A stretch of 64,000 nt of DNA from a virus. The notes beneath the pieces are model-generated. The model did no database searches and was not told the origin of the DNA. It saw nothing but the letters and a program-made list of their open reading frames with translations. Below are positions 10,136 to 19,804 of this stretch, in pieces. Position numbers and translations under genes: made by a program. Position 1 is the stretch's first letter, and every line of letters begins with the position of its first letter. The stretch covers positions 51,883 through 115,882 of the IMG/VR virus record IMGVR_UViG_3300045974_000102; one strand, given 5' to 3'.

Positions 10136-10158
10136 GGGGCAGGCTATTAACCTGCCCC
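10136..10158 (-). other. Sheath-tube intercistronic hairpin
   Basis: GGGGCAGG (10136-10143) and CCTGCCCC (10151-10158) form a perfect 8-bp stem with a 7-base loop between the sheath stop and the tube ribosome site. There is no U-run on the minus strand, so it looks more like an RNA-processing or stability hairpin than a terminator. Confidence 0.55.
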
Positions 10159-10167
10159 TTTATTCTA

Positions 10168-12504
10168 TTAGGCCCCAGCGGTCACATTTCTGTCGATTAC
10201 AGCCTCAATGTCTACTTGTGTCAATTCTTCCGGTGGGTTAAGCGATGTTTTTAGGAAGAACTTACCAATAGCTTTTTGAGATTCGATAATCTGCAGATCG
10301 AATGTGTAGCCGTTTAGAAGGCCTTTATTTACATCAAGGCCGAAGCTTTCAGCTAGTTTTGTTTTAGCAGCTTCGTAGTAGTATCTGTTAACAGCCTTAC
10401 CAATGAAGCCAGCGAGAAGAGCGCGTTTGCCCTCGATTACAGTCTTGATAATTCTTGTAGTAGAGATTAGGTAGTAAGCTGACTGATCTCTTGCTACAGA
10501 GTTACCATTGTTAATTACCCAGCCAAGACCGTGCTCACGAGTAACTACAATGTAGCCCTTAGCTGCTAGGTCCGAATACCACTTGCGATTGACAATAACG
10601 CTAACAGTAACATTAGAATTAACACCAATCTTGCTGAATGAGATACCTTCATTCTTAGGCTTGCCAGCTAGCATACCAAGAGCATAAATACCACATGCAT
10701 CAATGTATGATTTACCAGAAGCTCTATTAGTGAAGGTAAGTAGACCAGCACCAACAAGAAGGAATTTGCCAAGGTCTACAGTATTATTGTAGGTATCATA
10801 GATGACATCGCCATCAATGAAGCCTTGGTCAGTCATTAGAAGTCCCCATGCAGGATCAGAGTAAGAGCCATTTATTGGATCACTCATACCACAGCGGTTG
10901 AATGCTGTAGAGCCAGACAGTGAAGGTTCACCAAGTAATCCTGTTCCATCGCTTGCAAGAGATAGAATTGTATTGTCAAGTCCTGCCACATACACAGGTG
11001 TAGGAGCTTTACCAATCCAGTTTACAATGCCTGATCTTGTGAACCCAGCTGCTGTAACTGTGTCGATATCTGCATTCATGCCACAAAGTGGAGTGTTATA
11101 ACCAATTGTTGCTTGATTGCAGAAGTTAGCGAACATATAGCCAAAGTGTGCAAGATAGTATCCTGGCAGTTTGACATCAGACCATGCACTGAATTCAATA
11201 TGGTCACCCATATCATATTCTTTGATGTATCCAAGGCCAAGTTGGAATGGCTGTGTGCCGGTAAATGTAGTCGAGACAGTTGTCCCGATGAAAGCACCAC
11301 CAATAACTTTAGTAGCCACTACAGCGGCACCAGAAGTAAATGGTGCACCAGATGCCATGTAGTATGAGAATGGCACGCCTACTGAACTATTTAGCGGACT
11401 AACAATATTAACTACATTGCCAGTTGCATCAACTGCTTTATACTTGATGGTATAGCCAGAGACTGATAGATAGCCTTCTGCCTTGATATCCGCCTGTGTA
11501 AAGCCGCCAGATGCAGTAAGTGTAAGCTGAGTAATACCAGAGGCACTGATAGGAGTTGTGAATACTGGCTTCTTAACGGTAAGTTGATAATCAGCAACTT
11601 GGTATACAGTCTTAGAAGTATAAGAGTGCACGTCGTTACCAGCAGTTGTCATTATAGAGACTGTGCCTGCAGCGGGCCAATCATCAGCAGCGTCTACGTT
11701 AAGTATAGAGGCTGATGTGGTATCACTTACAAGTGTAGTTGCTCTTGTGGTATTGCCAGTATAGCTATATGTTTCGTTATAAGCGACACCAGCCGGAATG
11801 ATATAGTCAGGTGTATATTGTTCAAGATCTGCTAGAGCATTACGGAAATACTTGTAATAGGCTCTATAGTCTGCCGATGATGGTGTTGAGCCGACTGCAC
11901 ATTCACTATCAGAAGCAGTTACAGATAGACCGAATGCGCTCTGTGAGTATGCTGTTAGTGTTGTTAGTGTTGTTGCAAGTGGATCACTATCAAGATCTAT
12001 ACCGGTGATTGTGCCAGTGCCAGCTAGTGTTGCAGTTACAGTGAAGTAACCACCATCTATACCTCTTAGTGAGTCGTAAACTTTCTGCTTGTTCTTATCC
12101 CAGATTTTAACGCCTCTGGTTTGAGTAACAAGGCTATCGTTTACACAAATAGTATAGTCATTACCAAGACCAGTGTATGCATCTTTTGAAGTAATATCAA
12201 TACCATTAGTTGTTTTTACGTGGAATGGAATGCCACCAATTCTCTTGGCAACAAATTTCAATGGAATAGTACGACCAGCGTCAGTGTAGCCATCCCAGAA
12301 TTCAAATAGAGCTTTTGTGATTGGGCTGTTAGTGCCGTAAAGGCCAATAGCAACATCTGGATTCGCAAGAGTTACAACATCAAGCGGTCCTTTGATAGCT
12401 GGGCCAATAAAAATCGCAAGCTCACCATCTGTATCTCTACGAGTGATGTCATCACCCAAAAATACAGATACGCCTGATAAGTAACGAGGTGCAACTTTAA
12501 ACAT
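10168..12504 (-). CDS. Contractile tail sheath protein
   Basis: 778 residues, start ATG 12504. The C-terminal 180 residues carry the conserved sheath pattern: a strand with NRKWYSDLAAKGYIVV, then YLISTTRIIKTVIEGKRALL, a long helix (AVNRYYYEAAKTKL) and TFDLQIIESQKAIGKFFLK near the end. The N-terminus (GVSVFLGDDITRRDTDGELAIFIG) also fits a sheath domain. Residues about 195-480 are Ser/Thr/Gly-rich and beta-like, suggesting one or two inserted surface domains, which would explain the large size compared with the common 400-700. It forms the contractile outer tail around the tube encoded next. Confidence 0.85.
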   Translation of the reverse strand: MFKVAPRYLSGVSVFLGDDITRRDTDGELAIFIGPAIKGPLDVVTLANPDVAIGLYGTNSPITKALFEFWDGYTDAGRTIPLKFVAKRIGGIPFHVKTTNGIDITSKDAYTGLGNDYTICVNDSLVTQTRGVKIWDKNKQKVYDSLRGIDGGYFTVTATLAGTGTITGIDLDSDPLATTLTTLTAYSQSAFGLSVTASDSECAVGSTPSSADYRAYYKYFRNALADLEQYTPDYIIPAGVAYNETYSYTGNTTRATTLVSDTTSASILNVDAADDWPAAGTVSIMTTAGNDVHSYTSKTVYQVADYQLTVKKPVFTTPISASGITQLTLTASGGFTQADIKAEGYLSVSGYTIKYKAVDATGNVVNIVSPLNSSVGVPFSYYMASGAPFTSGAAVVATKVIGGAFIGTTVSTTFTGTQPFQLGLGYIKEYDMGDHIEFSAWSDVKLPGYYLAHFGYMFANFCNQATIGYNTPLCGMNADIDTVTAAGFTRSGIVNWIGKAPTPVYVAGLDNTILSLASDGTGLLGEPSLSGSTAFNRCGMSDPINGSYSDPAWGLLMTDQGFIDGDVIYDTYNNTVDLGKFLLVGAGLLTFTNRASGKSYIDACGIYALGMLAGKPKNEGISFSKIGVNSNVTVSVIVNRKWYSDLAAKGYIVVTREHGLGWVINNGNSVARDQSAYYLISTTRIIKTVIEGKRALLAGFIGKAVNRYYYEAAKTKLAESFGLDVNKGLLNGYTFDLQIIESQKAIGKFFLKTSLNPPEELTQVDIEAVIDRNVTAGA

Positions 12505-12530
12505 GTATCTGTCCTCCGTTAAGTAAAATC

Positions 12531-13241
12531 CTAACTTATTCCAGCTTGAATAACAATTTGCTCAAGCTTCTTTTCTTTCGTCTCTCTAATCTCCGAGAAT
12601 CTTATGAGGTACTTCTCAGACTTCATTTTCATAAAAGTCTTATTGTCCCACATATCGCTTTCGTGGCTGCCCATCCAAACTATTTCACGGAGCCCTTTGT
12701 GCTTAAAATACCAAATACTGTCATTTATAATTTCCCTAAGCAACCTGGATCTCTTTCTTATATCGAAAAAATCTATTCCCCACACTTTGAAATCAATTAT
12801 AGCCTCTATGTCTTTTGCGAATCTAATAATCGAGTATCCGGTGTAGTTAGGGTCATCATAAATGCCTACGGGTCTGAACTTCAAACTTCTTATTCCATCT
12901 TCGCCCATCCGATGTGCTGACACTACGGCTGGGGTTTCTGATGCAGAGTAGGTGACTATCCTTAAGTCTCTAAGTGTTGTGTCATCTATCTCTACTTCAC
13001 TTGACTGATTATTTAATTTTACTACAAGCTCTCTTGGAATGTCTTCAACAATGATAAGTTTATCTGTATCTGGTATGCTGAAAGTTTTATTCCAATTATC
13101 ATGAGCCTCTTGCAGAACTCTGAGAAACTCATTTACAGAAGTTACAATTCCTTCATTCTCTGGCTGTGGACTAAGATTTGCAATGCCAGGGGTTGATTCG
13201 TATATTTCTGCAAAAATTTTCTTAGCAAGAACTCTGCTCAT
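12531..13241 (-). CDS. Tail completion/neck-type protein
   Basis: 236 residues with a short gap to the sheath downstream. Strong beta and helix mix (TGYSIIRFAKDIEAIIDFKVWG, then IRKRSRLLREIINDSIWYFKHKG in separate segments). I do not recognise a named family. A gene of this size just before the sheath commonly encodes a neck, tail-terminator or completion protein. Start ATG 13241; no membrane segments. Position is the basis for the label. Confidence 0.4.
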   Translation of the reverse strand: MSRVLAKKIFAEIYESTPGIANLSPQPENEGIVTSVNEFLRVLQEAHDNWNKTFSIPDTDKLIIVEDIPRELVVKLNNQSSEVEIDDTTLRDLRIVTYSASETPAVVSAHRMGEDGIRSLKFRPVGIYDDPNYTGYSIIRFAKDIEAIIDFKVWGIDFFDIRKRSRLLREIINDSIWYFKHKGLREIVWMGSHESDMWDNKTFMKMKSEKYLIRFSEIRETKEKKLEQIVIQAGIS

Positions 13242-13275
13242 ATAAACCTCAATGTTATGTGTGTTAATAACTAAG

Positions 13276-13740
13276 TTATTCTGCTACCAGTGGTTTTAGG
13301 TAAATCTTCATGAACTGACGATTACTTCCGTCTGCACGCATATCATACGAGTCAGTAACTAGCCATTTTTTATATCTTCTAATAGGATTATATAAGGTTC
13401 CATCTTCCTTTACTTTTAATGTAAAGAAGTAGTCATTTAGGGTCACTTGTTCGTTTATCGGACTAATAGGTAAATATACAGAAACTATATTGCTATATGA
13501 TGCGCCATAGAAGAAATCTTGATCATGAGCAACCATTCTGGGTGTATAAAATGACATGCTCTTCACTAAGTATTCATTAAAGATCCATTTAGCCCCTTGG
13601 CAGTTTGGACATTCTGGATCTGCCGTACCAGACTCTTTGCGCACACAGTTGCATTGCTGGTCTGTTAAGTGTCTGAAAATAAGCCACATCCAGTGTTCTT
13701 TGCCAACAAGCTTTTTCATTTCTTCTTGTAAGTTTATCAT
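13276..13740 (-). CDS. Zinc-ribbon-containing neck/tail protein
   Basis: 154 residues. Near the N-terminus a four-Cys cluster, CNC at about 30-32 and ECPNCQGAKW at about 42-51, predicts a zinc-binding knuckle. The rest is beta-rich (SFYTPRMVAHDQDFFYG, NEQVTLNDYFFTLKV). Small phage proteins with such CxC...CPxC clusters are common in the neck or tail-completion gene block of large phages (recollection, not a search). It overlaps the upstream 456-residue gene by 4 bases, implying translational coupling. Confidence 0.45.
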   Translation of the reverse strand: MINLQEEMKKLVGKEHWMWLIFRHLTDQQCNCVRKESGTADPECPNCQGAKWIFNEYLVKSMSFYTPRMVAHDQDFFYGASYSNIVSVYLPISPINEQVTLNDYFFTLKVKEDGTLYNPIRRYKKWLVTDSYDMRADGSNRQFMKIYLKPLVAE

Positions 13741-15107
13741 TTAATCTTACCCCAAATATTATCTGAAGCATCAAGATTATCAAGTGCAATACGACTTGGA
13801 TATCTATAAACAATTGTTCTTTGTCCACGTGCTTCTACAGTATTGCCATTTGCATCCTGGTAAACAAAAGACTTAGATGAAGCATTAACAAATGGCCACG
13901 GGTCATTAGTGTCTAGATTAGCTCTTGCGAGATTAGGTCTATTAGGATCGTGGATGCCTTTAATAAATGTATGTGCAGCATAAGGAGTGTCTTTGCCGCC
14001 TGCATATATCATCTTTGAAATTTTATCAATTACATCACTAAGGAAAGACATCAGAGCTTTAGCGTCTGTTGTCTTTGATATCCTAAATGTGTCTAACGAC
14101 TTATCCTCATTGGTAACTGAGGTTAAAGAGCCTAGCATTTCATATGCCGTATAATATTTAGTAAAGTCTGCTACTGCACAATCAAACCTGTCTCTATAAT
14201 AGACATACTTAGAGTCTGGCTTCATATGCACATCTACATACTTAGAAGTGCCAAAGATAGTTCTTGCTATAGAGAATACATCACAGTTGCTAAAATTCTC
14301 TGCTGAAAGGTCGGTGATATCTTTTACTGTGCAATAGAATGGATATAGCTTAGTTGTGAATGCTATGGTAGTCGGATCAATAGTAGTGCCATCTTCTGCT
14401 GATATACCATCTAGGACACTTACATAAATTTCTGAGTTATCCTTTACTGGACTAGTGATTGTTCTCTTTACTCTAAATCCAAATTCTACAAAGCTTGTAT
14501 CAGGGAATATCCATTTATCAAATAATTGGAATATAGATGTATCAGCTTCTGCTTCTCTCATTATATTGTATTTCTTACTTAGCGAAACTGGCACTCTATA
14601 GAGCACAGAATAAAGTGGCGTAGTCCCTAGTCTGTTCGCTGTAAGAGTCGCCATGACATTAAAGTAAGGATCTAATACCTTAACTGGCATTGTGCTGCCA
14701 ATAAAGCTTAATGCTGCTGGATCAACTTCTAAAGTAAGCTCTACATATGAGCCAAGTTCATATTCATAGCCTTCTGCAGACTCTGTAATCCTATAAGCGT
14801 CTATACTAGGTTCTACATATATATCTGGATCTATAGGTGGTCTAGGAGGAATAACGTAGCCAGCAGAACTCTCAGTCCCATCTATAGCTCTTGACTTAAG
14901 TTTATGATACTTAAGCGGATCTGCTAGTGTAGAGGTCCAGGTATACATACTTGTTGGAATATCATATGCAAGTGTAGATAGAATGTGTGAGTCTACAGGC
15001 GTATTAGGCCAAATTAAGCCGTCTAAGCTTTGATACCAGTCAATAAAATATGGCACCGACTCTTGAGCTGTTGGAGGAGTAATTTGGAAAATTAATGTTT
15101 CTGACAT
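13737..15107 (-). CDS. Virion structural protein, unknown
   Basis: 456 residues. The N-terminal 85 residues resemble a fibronectin/Ig-like strand pattern (VPYFIDWYQSLDGLIWPNT, then a YVIPPRPPIDPD linker), followed by a beta-rich middle and a C-terminal segment ending RYPSRIALDNLDASDNIWGKIK. No enzyme motif. Translationally coupled to the zinc-ribbon gene downstream. Probably a tail appendage or neck component. Confidence 0.4.
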   Translation of the reverse strand: MSETLIFQITPPTAQESVPYFIDWYQSLDGLIWPNTPVDSHILSTLAYDIPTSMYTWTSTLADPLKYHKLKSRAIDGTESSAGYVIPPRPPIDPDIYVEPSIDAYRITESAEGYEYELGSYVELTLEVDPAALSFIGSTMPVKVLDPYFNVMATLTANRLGTTPLYSVLYRVPVSLSKKYNIMREAEADTSIFQLFDKWIFPDTSFVEFGFRVKRTITSPVKDNSEIYVSVLDGISAEDGTTIDPTTIAFTTKLYPFYCTVKDITDLSAENFSNCDVFSIARTIFGTSKYVDVHMKPDSKYVYYRDRFDCAVADFTKYYTAYEMLGSLTSVTNEDKSLDTFRISKTTDAKALMSFLSDVIDKISKMIYAGGKDTPYAAHTFIKGIHDPNRPNLARANLDTNDPWPFVNASSKSFVYQDANGNTVEARGQRTIVYRYPSRIALDNLDASDNIWGKIK

Positions 15108-15119
15108 AAGTATTATCCT

Positions 15120-15479
15120 CTACTGCTTATAATGCGCAGCTATACTACCTTGATATGAACTACTCTGTGACGATTTATTATAATGTGTGCTTATATTGCC
15201 TTTATATGAACTTTTTGGTCCGCCATTATAATGTGCTGCTATGCTACCTTGATACGAATTGCTTCCTGCTATGCTACCCAAATGTGTATGTATCGACCCA
15301 CTAGATAAGTGAATATATATATCAGCATAAAAAGCTGAACCAAAGTCTGGCAGTTTATACTGCGTATGCGAAGCTAATATATTACTAGGTTTTAGGCTAG
15401 CAGTAAATGCTGGTAGTCCAAGCGTTATTAAGTTTGATACGCTTGTTCCTAAACCTTGTGTAAAAAATGCAGTAAGCAT
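15120..15479 (-). CDS. Repeat-containing small virion protein
   Basis: 119 residues. The C-terminal half is built from three degenerate repeats of the form SYQGSIAAHYN / SYKGNISTHYN / SYQGSIAAHYK separated by Ser/Lys/Gly-rich spacers, plus a related HTHLGSIAGSN unit. The DNA for these units is also partly repeated (15123-15290). Start overlaps the preceding stop at 15479. A short beta-repeat spike or fibre tip is plausible; no family recognised. Confidence 0.45.
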   Translation of the reverse strand: MLTAFFTQGLGTSVSNLITLGLPAFTASLKPSNILASHTQYKLPDFGSAFYADIYIHLSSGSIHTHLGSIAGSNSYQGSIAAHYNGGPKSSYKGNISTHYNKSSQSSSYQGSIAAHYKQ

Positions 15480-16117
15480 TATGTTGCTCTTGTAATCGAA
15501 GTTGGAGCTACACCATTATCTAGTGAGAATGTCATTGATACATTGCCGTTATCAAGACGTTTGGTTGAAATAATAGTTTCTCCAGTCTTAGCCTTTTCAG
15601 ATAACATGCCCCATATCATAAAAAGCAATTGAGATAGTGTAGGACTATCTCCCTTGATAGCATAAGCTTCTGATAATACAGATGTCGCTGTTACTCTTGT
15701 GCTGATAGGCGCGTCTAGATTGTTAAGTCTTATGTCATTAGTTAAGAGCGGGTTGCTTGGTATAGCTGCAACAATAGTATTCTTAGCTGCTGTTACATCT
15801 GCTAATGTAGCCATTCCTGAAACTGCTAGTGCTTTAGCTAATACTGGTGAATCTGATACTCCTAATAATTCTGTAGAAGCATAGTATTCAATGATATAGT
15901 CTCCAACTGGTAAGTCGACTGATTCGCAGTATAGGGACTCGTATGTATCTGTAGTAGCATATTCTTTAAGATATTTGATAGTCGTGCCATCATCCGTTGC
16001 TTGGAATAAGCCTGACGAAAATATTAAGAGATAGCCATCGCTAGGTCTTCTAACTCTTATTTTTACATAAGAGTTGCCTTTAGTTTTAAGATATGGCACT
16101 GATACAGTAGTTAACAC
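15479..16117 (-). CDS. Fibre-associated protein, unknown
   Basis: 212 residues. The N-terminal 95 residues are beta-strand rich (VSVPYLKTKGNSYVKIRV..YLLIFSSGLFQATDDG) and resemble Ig-like adaptor domains of tail appendages. A helical segment (LADVTAAKNTIVAAIPSNP) leads to a short C-terminal domain with SQLLFMIWGMLSEKAKTGETI and TKRLDNGNVSMTFSLD. That C-terminal pattern resembles short modules seen at the ends of fibre adaptor proteins. One-base overlap with the next gene suggests coupling. Confidence 0.4.
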   Translation of the reverse strand: MLTTVSVPYLKTKGNSYVKIRVRRPSDGYLLIFSSGLFQATDDGTTIKYLKEYATTDTYESLYCESVDLPVGDYIIEYYASTELLGVSDSPVLAKALAVSGMATLADVTAAKNTIVAAIPSNPLLTNDIRLNNLDAPISTRVTATSVLSEAYAIKGDSPTLSQLLFMIWGMLSEKAKTGETIISTKRLDNGNVSMTFSLDNGVAPTSITRAT

Positions 16118-16128
16118 TGGCTATCTCC

Positions 16129-17352
16129 TTAAATGTTTATGATGCCTGGAGGTCTATTATCTTTAAGGGCAACTAAGTTAGCTTTAACCCAGCATACTTG
16201 CTCTTGGTTCTTCTCTGTTGTATAAATACGGTCTGCCATAAATCTTACTGGTATATCTATATAACGTGCCCAATTATAGTGAGTATAATATAAGAAGCTA
16301 TTCTCGTTCCAATATGAGACATGTGTTGGGTCCTGAAATGCTCCACGTCCGTCTGTAGATGGCACTTGAATGAAAGCATAGCCTCCTGGTGCTAATACTC
16401 TGTAGAGTTCTTTCATTGTATGTAGTGGATCGGCAAGATGTTCAAATACATCAAAGGCCCTAACGGCTCCAACTGAGTTATCTGCAAAAGGCCAAATGCC
16501 ATTAAGATCGGCAATAATATCGGCGTCTTTAAGATCTACAGACAAATAGCCTGGTGCTGTATCAAATCTACCACCTAAATCAACTGTTAATAAGCCCTCT
16601 CTGTTTGCCCAGGCCTTAACCATATCTTCTATGTAAAGATCATACAATCTCCAGCAGTTAGCTTGTATCTCGTCTGAATACTTAATCCAGGTGTTTTCTC
16701 CAGTAATTCTATAAGCATATAAGAACTCATGAATAGCATGGAACTTAGTTATCATATAAGTACGAGCCATTAAGTCCTGGTCATCAAGCACTCTCATGTC
16801 TATGCTGTGTCCACCTGCTTGCCAGTATATATCTTTACGCCATGCTCTTAAATGGTCAGGTGCAGTCCATATCTTTGAGATAGCTGTAGGTGAAGGATCT
16901 GGTGTTCTGTGAACTCTAAAGTTTCCAGTAATATAGTTAGACCAGCCCCAGGCAGGATTAAAGGCTTCAGCGGGCGTATAGACGCCATTAGTATCAACAA
17001 ATCTACCATCGTCTGAGTAAACAAAACCTACCTCTGGGTCCTCAAAGGCTTCTCTTATCTTGTCAATAGCTCCAGGCATTAGCATGTCGTCGTGGTCAAG
17101 TTCAACAAGGATATCACCTGTGCACTTAGAACAAGCAGCTCTCTTAAGAGCTCCAACATATAATGCTTCATCATAGCCCCAAAATACTTTTATTCTAGTG
17201 TCTGTCTGTATACCTAGTAGACCTGAGTTGCTATATGGTATATCTGTGCCACTTACAACTATAACCCATTCATCAAAGGATTGGTCTTTAATGCTGTCGT
17301 AGAGTTCAGGAAGCCACTTAGTATTATGTGTAGGAGTAAAGATACTTATCAT
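16129..17352 (-). CDS. Fused family-2 glycosyltransferase and SAM methyltransferase
   Basis: About 407 residues from ATG 17352, which shares ATGA with the upstream stop; an ATG 24 bases earlier is also open. The N-terminal domain is GT-A/GT2: SIFTPTHNTKWLPELYDSI for nucleotide binding, VELDHDDM as the metal-binding DxD-like motif, and VLDDQDLMARTY as the catalytic-base region. From about residue 255 a class I methyltransferase-like domain follows: TVDLGG, YLSVDL, IADLNGIWPFADNSVG, AFDVFEHLADPLHTMKELYRVLAPGG. It probably transfers a sugar from a nucleotide sugar and methylates it or its product. Sitting inside the fibre block, virion or fibre glycosylation is a reasonable inference; modification of host surface glycans is the alternative. 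Confidence 0.85.
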   Translation of the reverse strand: MISIFTPTHNTKWLPELYDSIKDQSFDEWVIVVSGTDIPYSNSGLLGIQTDTRIKVFWGYDEALYVGALKRAACSKCTGDILVELDHDDMLMPGAIDKIREAFEDPEVGFVYSDDGRFVDTNGVYTPAEAFNPAWGWSNYITGNFRVHRTPDPSPTAISKIWTAPDHLRAWRKDIYWQAGGHSIDMRVLDDQDLMARTYMITKFHAIHEFLYAYRITGENTWIKYSDEIQANCWRLYDLYIEDMVKAWANREGLLTVDLGGRFDTAPGYLSVDLKDADIIADLNGIWPFADNSVGAVRAFDVFEHLADPLHTMKELYRVLAPGGYAFIQVPSTDGRGAFQDPTHVSYWNENSFLYYTHYNWARYIDIPVRFMADRIYTTEKNQEQVCWVKANLVALKDNRPPGIINI

Positions 17353-19361
17353 AAAGTTGTTCCTATTGGTATCCATGTTCCACTTGTAAATTTCATTAAA
17401 GGAAGTCTTGAGAAGATACCTGAATGGTAGTCATCTATAAGCGTCTCTTTCCACTGTCCACCACTGTATCTAAAGAGAGTTCCACTTGTCATCGCAGACA
17501 TAATCAACTCTGGTGTCACTATCATTAGCTTCTTAACTAAAGTTCTTGTATCTAATGGATAGAAATTTACATTGCTGTTACTTCCGCCGTTGATGGACTT
17601 CTCAGCGTAGAGTGACTGACCAGTTACCTTGATATCCTTTATGTAGCATTTACTGGCGGTTAGTGGTCTACCGGTAATATTTTTAATGGTTGCTTTAGTT
17701 CCTGCGCTCGTTGAAATGATGCTATTAGTTGCTATCGGTTTGGTCGGCACCAAGAATGCTGACGGATTCAAACGTATTTCTGAATTTATAACTTGGTAAT
17801 TTTGTGGATTGAAGTTGCCTGCTGCTACTGTCAGTTTATTATTGGTCCCACTGGTAAGAGTGAGGCCATTGGTTAGAGTGTAAGTGCCACCGATAGAGTT
17901 GATGGTGATACCGGTGTTAGACGAAGAACCATAAGGACTTGTAACATTTATAGCGTGAGTAACCGTATTGCCAGCAGCATCTTTATTCCTTCCTGCTAAA
18001 ACTAGATTACCTCCGCCTCTAGCATTAAGGACTACTCCGCCTATCAATGTTAAACTTCCATATATGTAGTGCGAACCTCCACCACCATCATACACATAAA
18101 AAGCCGTATTTGCATCCTGACTCATAGCTAAATTAGCACACAAATGGGGACTTGTTGAAGCATTTGTAGAAAGTCTTTTTACATAATCACAACTGATTGT
18201 CACATTGTCTTGAGGTAAGGCAATCCTTGAGGATGTGGTTCCATCAAGTAGAGTCCACGCAACATTTGTCCCATCGTTAACATGCCATAATGCGGCAGTT
18301 GTAGCATGTGATTTAACTAGTAGTTCTAAGTCGGGAGCAAAAGTAATCCCACTATTTCCCAAACAATTCCCTACGGTTTCAGTGGCATCGACACCTGTAG
18401 TCAAATCCCACGGAGTAGCTCCTACGGCGGCGATGTCTTGAAAGTTTGTCCATGAAATATTCTTAGTGCCAGAACAAGAAAGAGTTCTTTGAATGCCTAG
18501 ACTATCAGAATTTATCATGAGCCTATTGGTGACAGAGCCACTAGTTGCTAAACTAATAAAAGTTTGATTTGTAATTAAAGCAAATCGTGCGTTTGGACTA
18601 GTTGATGTTATACTGACCTTTCCACTTATATAACCAGCCCAGCGTCCTTGAATTGATGGGAAATTAATACTTCCTAAAAAGTTTGTAATGTAGATAGGTT
18701 GAGCATAACCCAAATCAGTGGAGCCTAAAGAATTAAGCGTTATGGTACTGTCTGCATCACTTATTAGTGTAGTATATGTTATAGCAAGAATAGAGGCTGT
18801 TCCACCTTGACCTAATATTATTGTGCTTCCATTTATACTAAGTGTTTTTAAAGAGCCAGAAATAAACTGAAGACAGCCACCGCTAAATGTTATATTATCT
18901 AATATAACATAACCAAAATTTCCTGTTAAGATTGTACTACTACTTCTACTTATTAGATTATCTTGAAAAACCCATTTTCCAACAGCATTAAAAATAACAT
19001 TACCAGGTGCTTTTCCGCCCCATGTAATAGGCCAGCCAGCTCCATTATTAGTCGAAGTAGAATAAAAGACTATAGCAGAACTATCACTAATAGTATTATA
19101 AGTCCATGCACCTGAGAAATCTAAAGTCCCACCAGAAGCGTCTCCAACAGCTAAAATAAAAGCATTGTGAGTTAAAACATGTCCTGAAGGATATGAGCTC
19201 ATATTAATAGAGCGACACGAGGTAGCAGCGTTAATAGTGCAGTTTGGTGATGTAGCATCAAATACAACATCATCACTGGCTAGTGGAGCTATGCCTCCTG
19301 TCCAATTAGTGCCTACTGACCAATTAGCATCTGTTGTTCCTCTAAAATAGAGAGTAGCCAT
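17349..19361 (-). CDS. Large beta-rich tail fibre/spike-like protein
   Basis: 670 residues, start ATG 19361. The N-terminus (FRGTTDANWSVGTNWTGG followed by PLASDDVVFDATS) is like the start of autotransporter or filamentous beta-helix surface proteins. Long runs of Ser/Thr/Gly/Asn with regularly spaced hydrophobics (TLTNGLTLTSGTNNKLTV) suggest a beta-helix body. The C-terminal 60 residues include FRYSGGQWKETLIDDYHSG, a short domain that may be the trimer end. Coupled by a 4-base overlap to the glycosyltransferase gene. Likely receptor-binding appendage. Confidence 0.55.
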   Translation of the reverse strand: MATLYFRGTTDANWSVGTNWTGGIAPLASDDVVFDATSPNCTINAATSCRSINMSSYPSGHVLTHNAFILAVGDASGGTLDFSGAWTYNTISDSSAIVFYSTSTNNGAGWPITWGGKAPGNVIFNAVGKWVFQDNLISRSSSTILTGNFGYVILDNITFSGGCLQFISGSLKTLSINGSTIILGQGGTASILAITYTTLISDADSTITLNSLGSTDLGYAQPIYITNFLGSINFPSIQGRWAGYISGKVSITSTSPNARFALITNQTFISLATSGSVTNRLMINSDSLGIQRTLSCSGTKNISWTNFQDIAAVGATPWDLTTGVDATETVGNCLGNSGITFAPDLELLVKSHATTAALWHVNDGTNVAWTLLDGTTSSRIALPQDNVTISCDYVKRLSTNASTSPHLCANLAMSQDANTAFYVYDGGGGSHYIYGSLTLIGGVVLNARGGGNLVLAGRNKDAAGNTVTHAINVTSPYGSSSNTGITINSIGGTYTLTNGLTLTSGTNNKLTVAAGNFNPQNYQVINSEIRLNPSAFLVPTKPIATNSIISTSAGTKATIKNITGRPLTASKCYIKDIKVTGQSLYAEKSINGGSNSNVNFYPLDTRTLVKKLMIVTPELIMSAMTSGTLFRYSGGQWKETLIDDYHSGIFSRLPLMKFTSGTWIPIGTTL

Positions 19362-19370
19362 TTAAGCTTC

Positions 19371-19802
19371 CTAAGCCGTTGTCTTTAGTAAAGCTGCAGC
19401 ATAAGTATGAGAGCTAGATGCACCAGCACCACAGCTAATTCTTACTTTAAGATAATGAATACCTTCAGGATATGCTATTGGAATAGTAACAGCCTCTTGG
19501 TTTGTCACGCTTGCTGTGAATGTTAGAGTATATGAAGCATAAGGATTCGCAACATAACCTGTCTGTGTTGGTGTATCATAAGTGGTGCCATCTTGACTTG
19601 TGAGGACTTCTATAAGATCTGTTGTATTGGTAGCTGTATTTGCTACTGCAGTTGTATATACTTGCAGATTAAGCCCTATGGCTACACCTGCTGTGGATAA
19701 TGTAGTTACGTCTACAGGTGTAGTTTCTATATAAATCTGAGCTGGCGTTAGGATGCCACTAGCATTGAAAGCTAGAGCTGTTCTTACTTGAGTTAATGCC
19801 AT
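19371..19802 (-). CDS. Small beta-rich virion protein
   Basis: 143 residues, very rich in Thr, Ala and Val, with alternating strands (TLTFTASVTNQEAVTIPIAYPEG, then HYLKVRISCGAG). No signal peptide or membrane span. Fits a jelly-roll or Ig-like fibre accessory domain. Encoded between two other small fibre-block genes with gaps of 2 and 9 bases. Confidence 0.4.
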   Translation of the reverse strand: MALTQVRTALAFNASGILTPAQIYIETTPVDVTTLSTAGVAIGLNLQVYTTAVANTATNTTDLIEVLTSQDGTTYDTPTQTGYVANPYASYTLTFTASVTNQEAVTIPIAYPEGIHYLKVRISCGAGASSSHTYAAALLKTTA

Positions 19803-19804
19803 AA

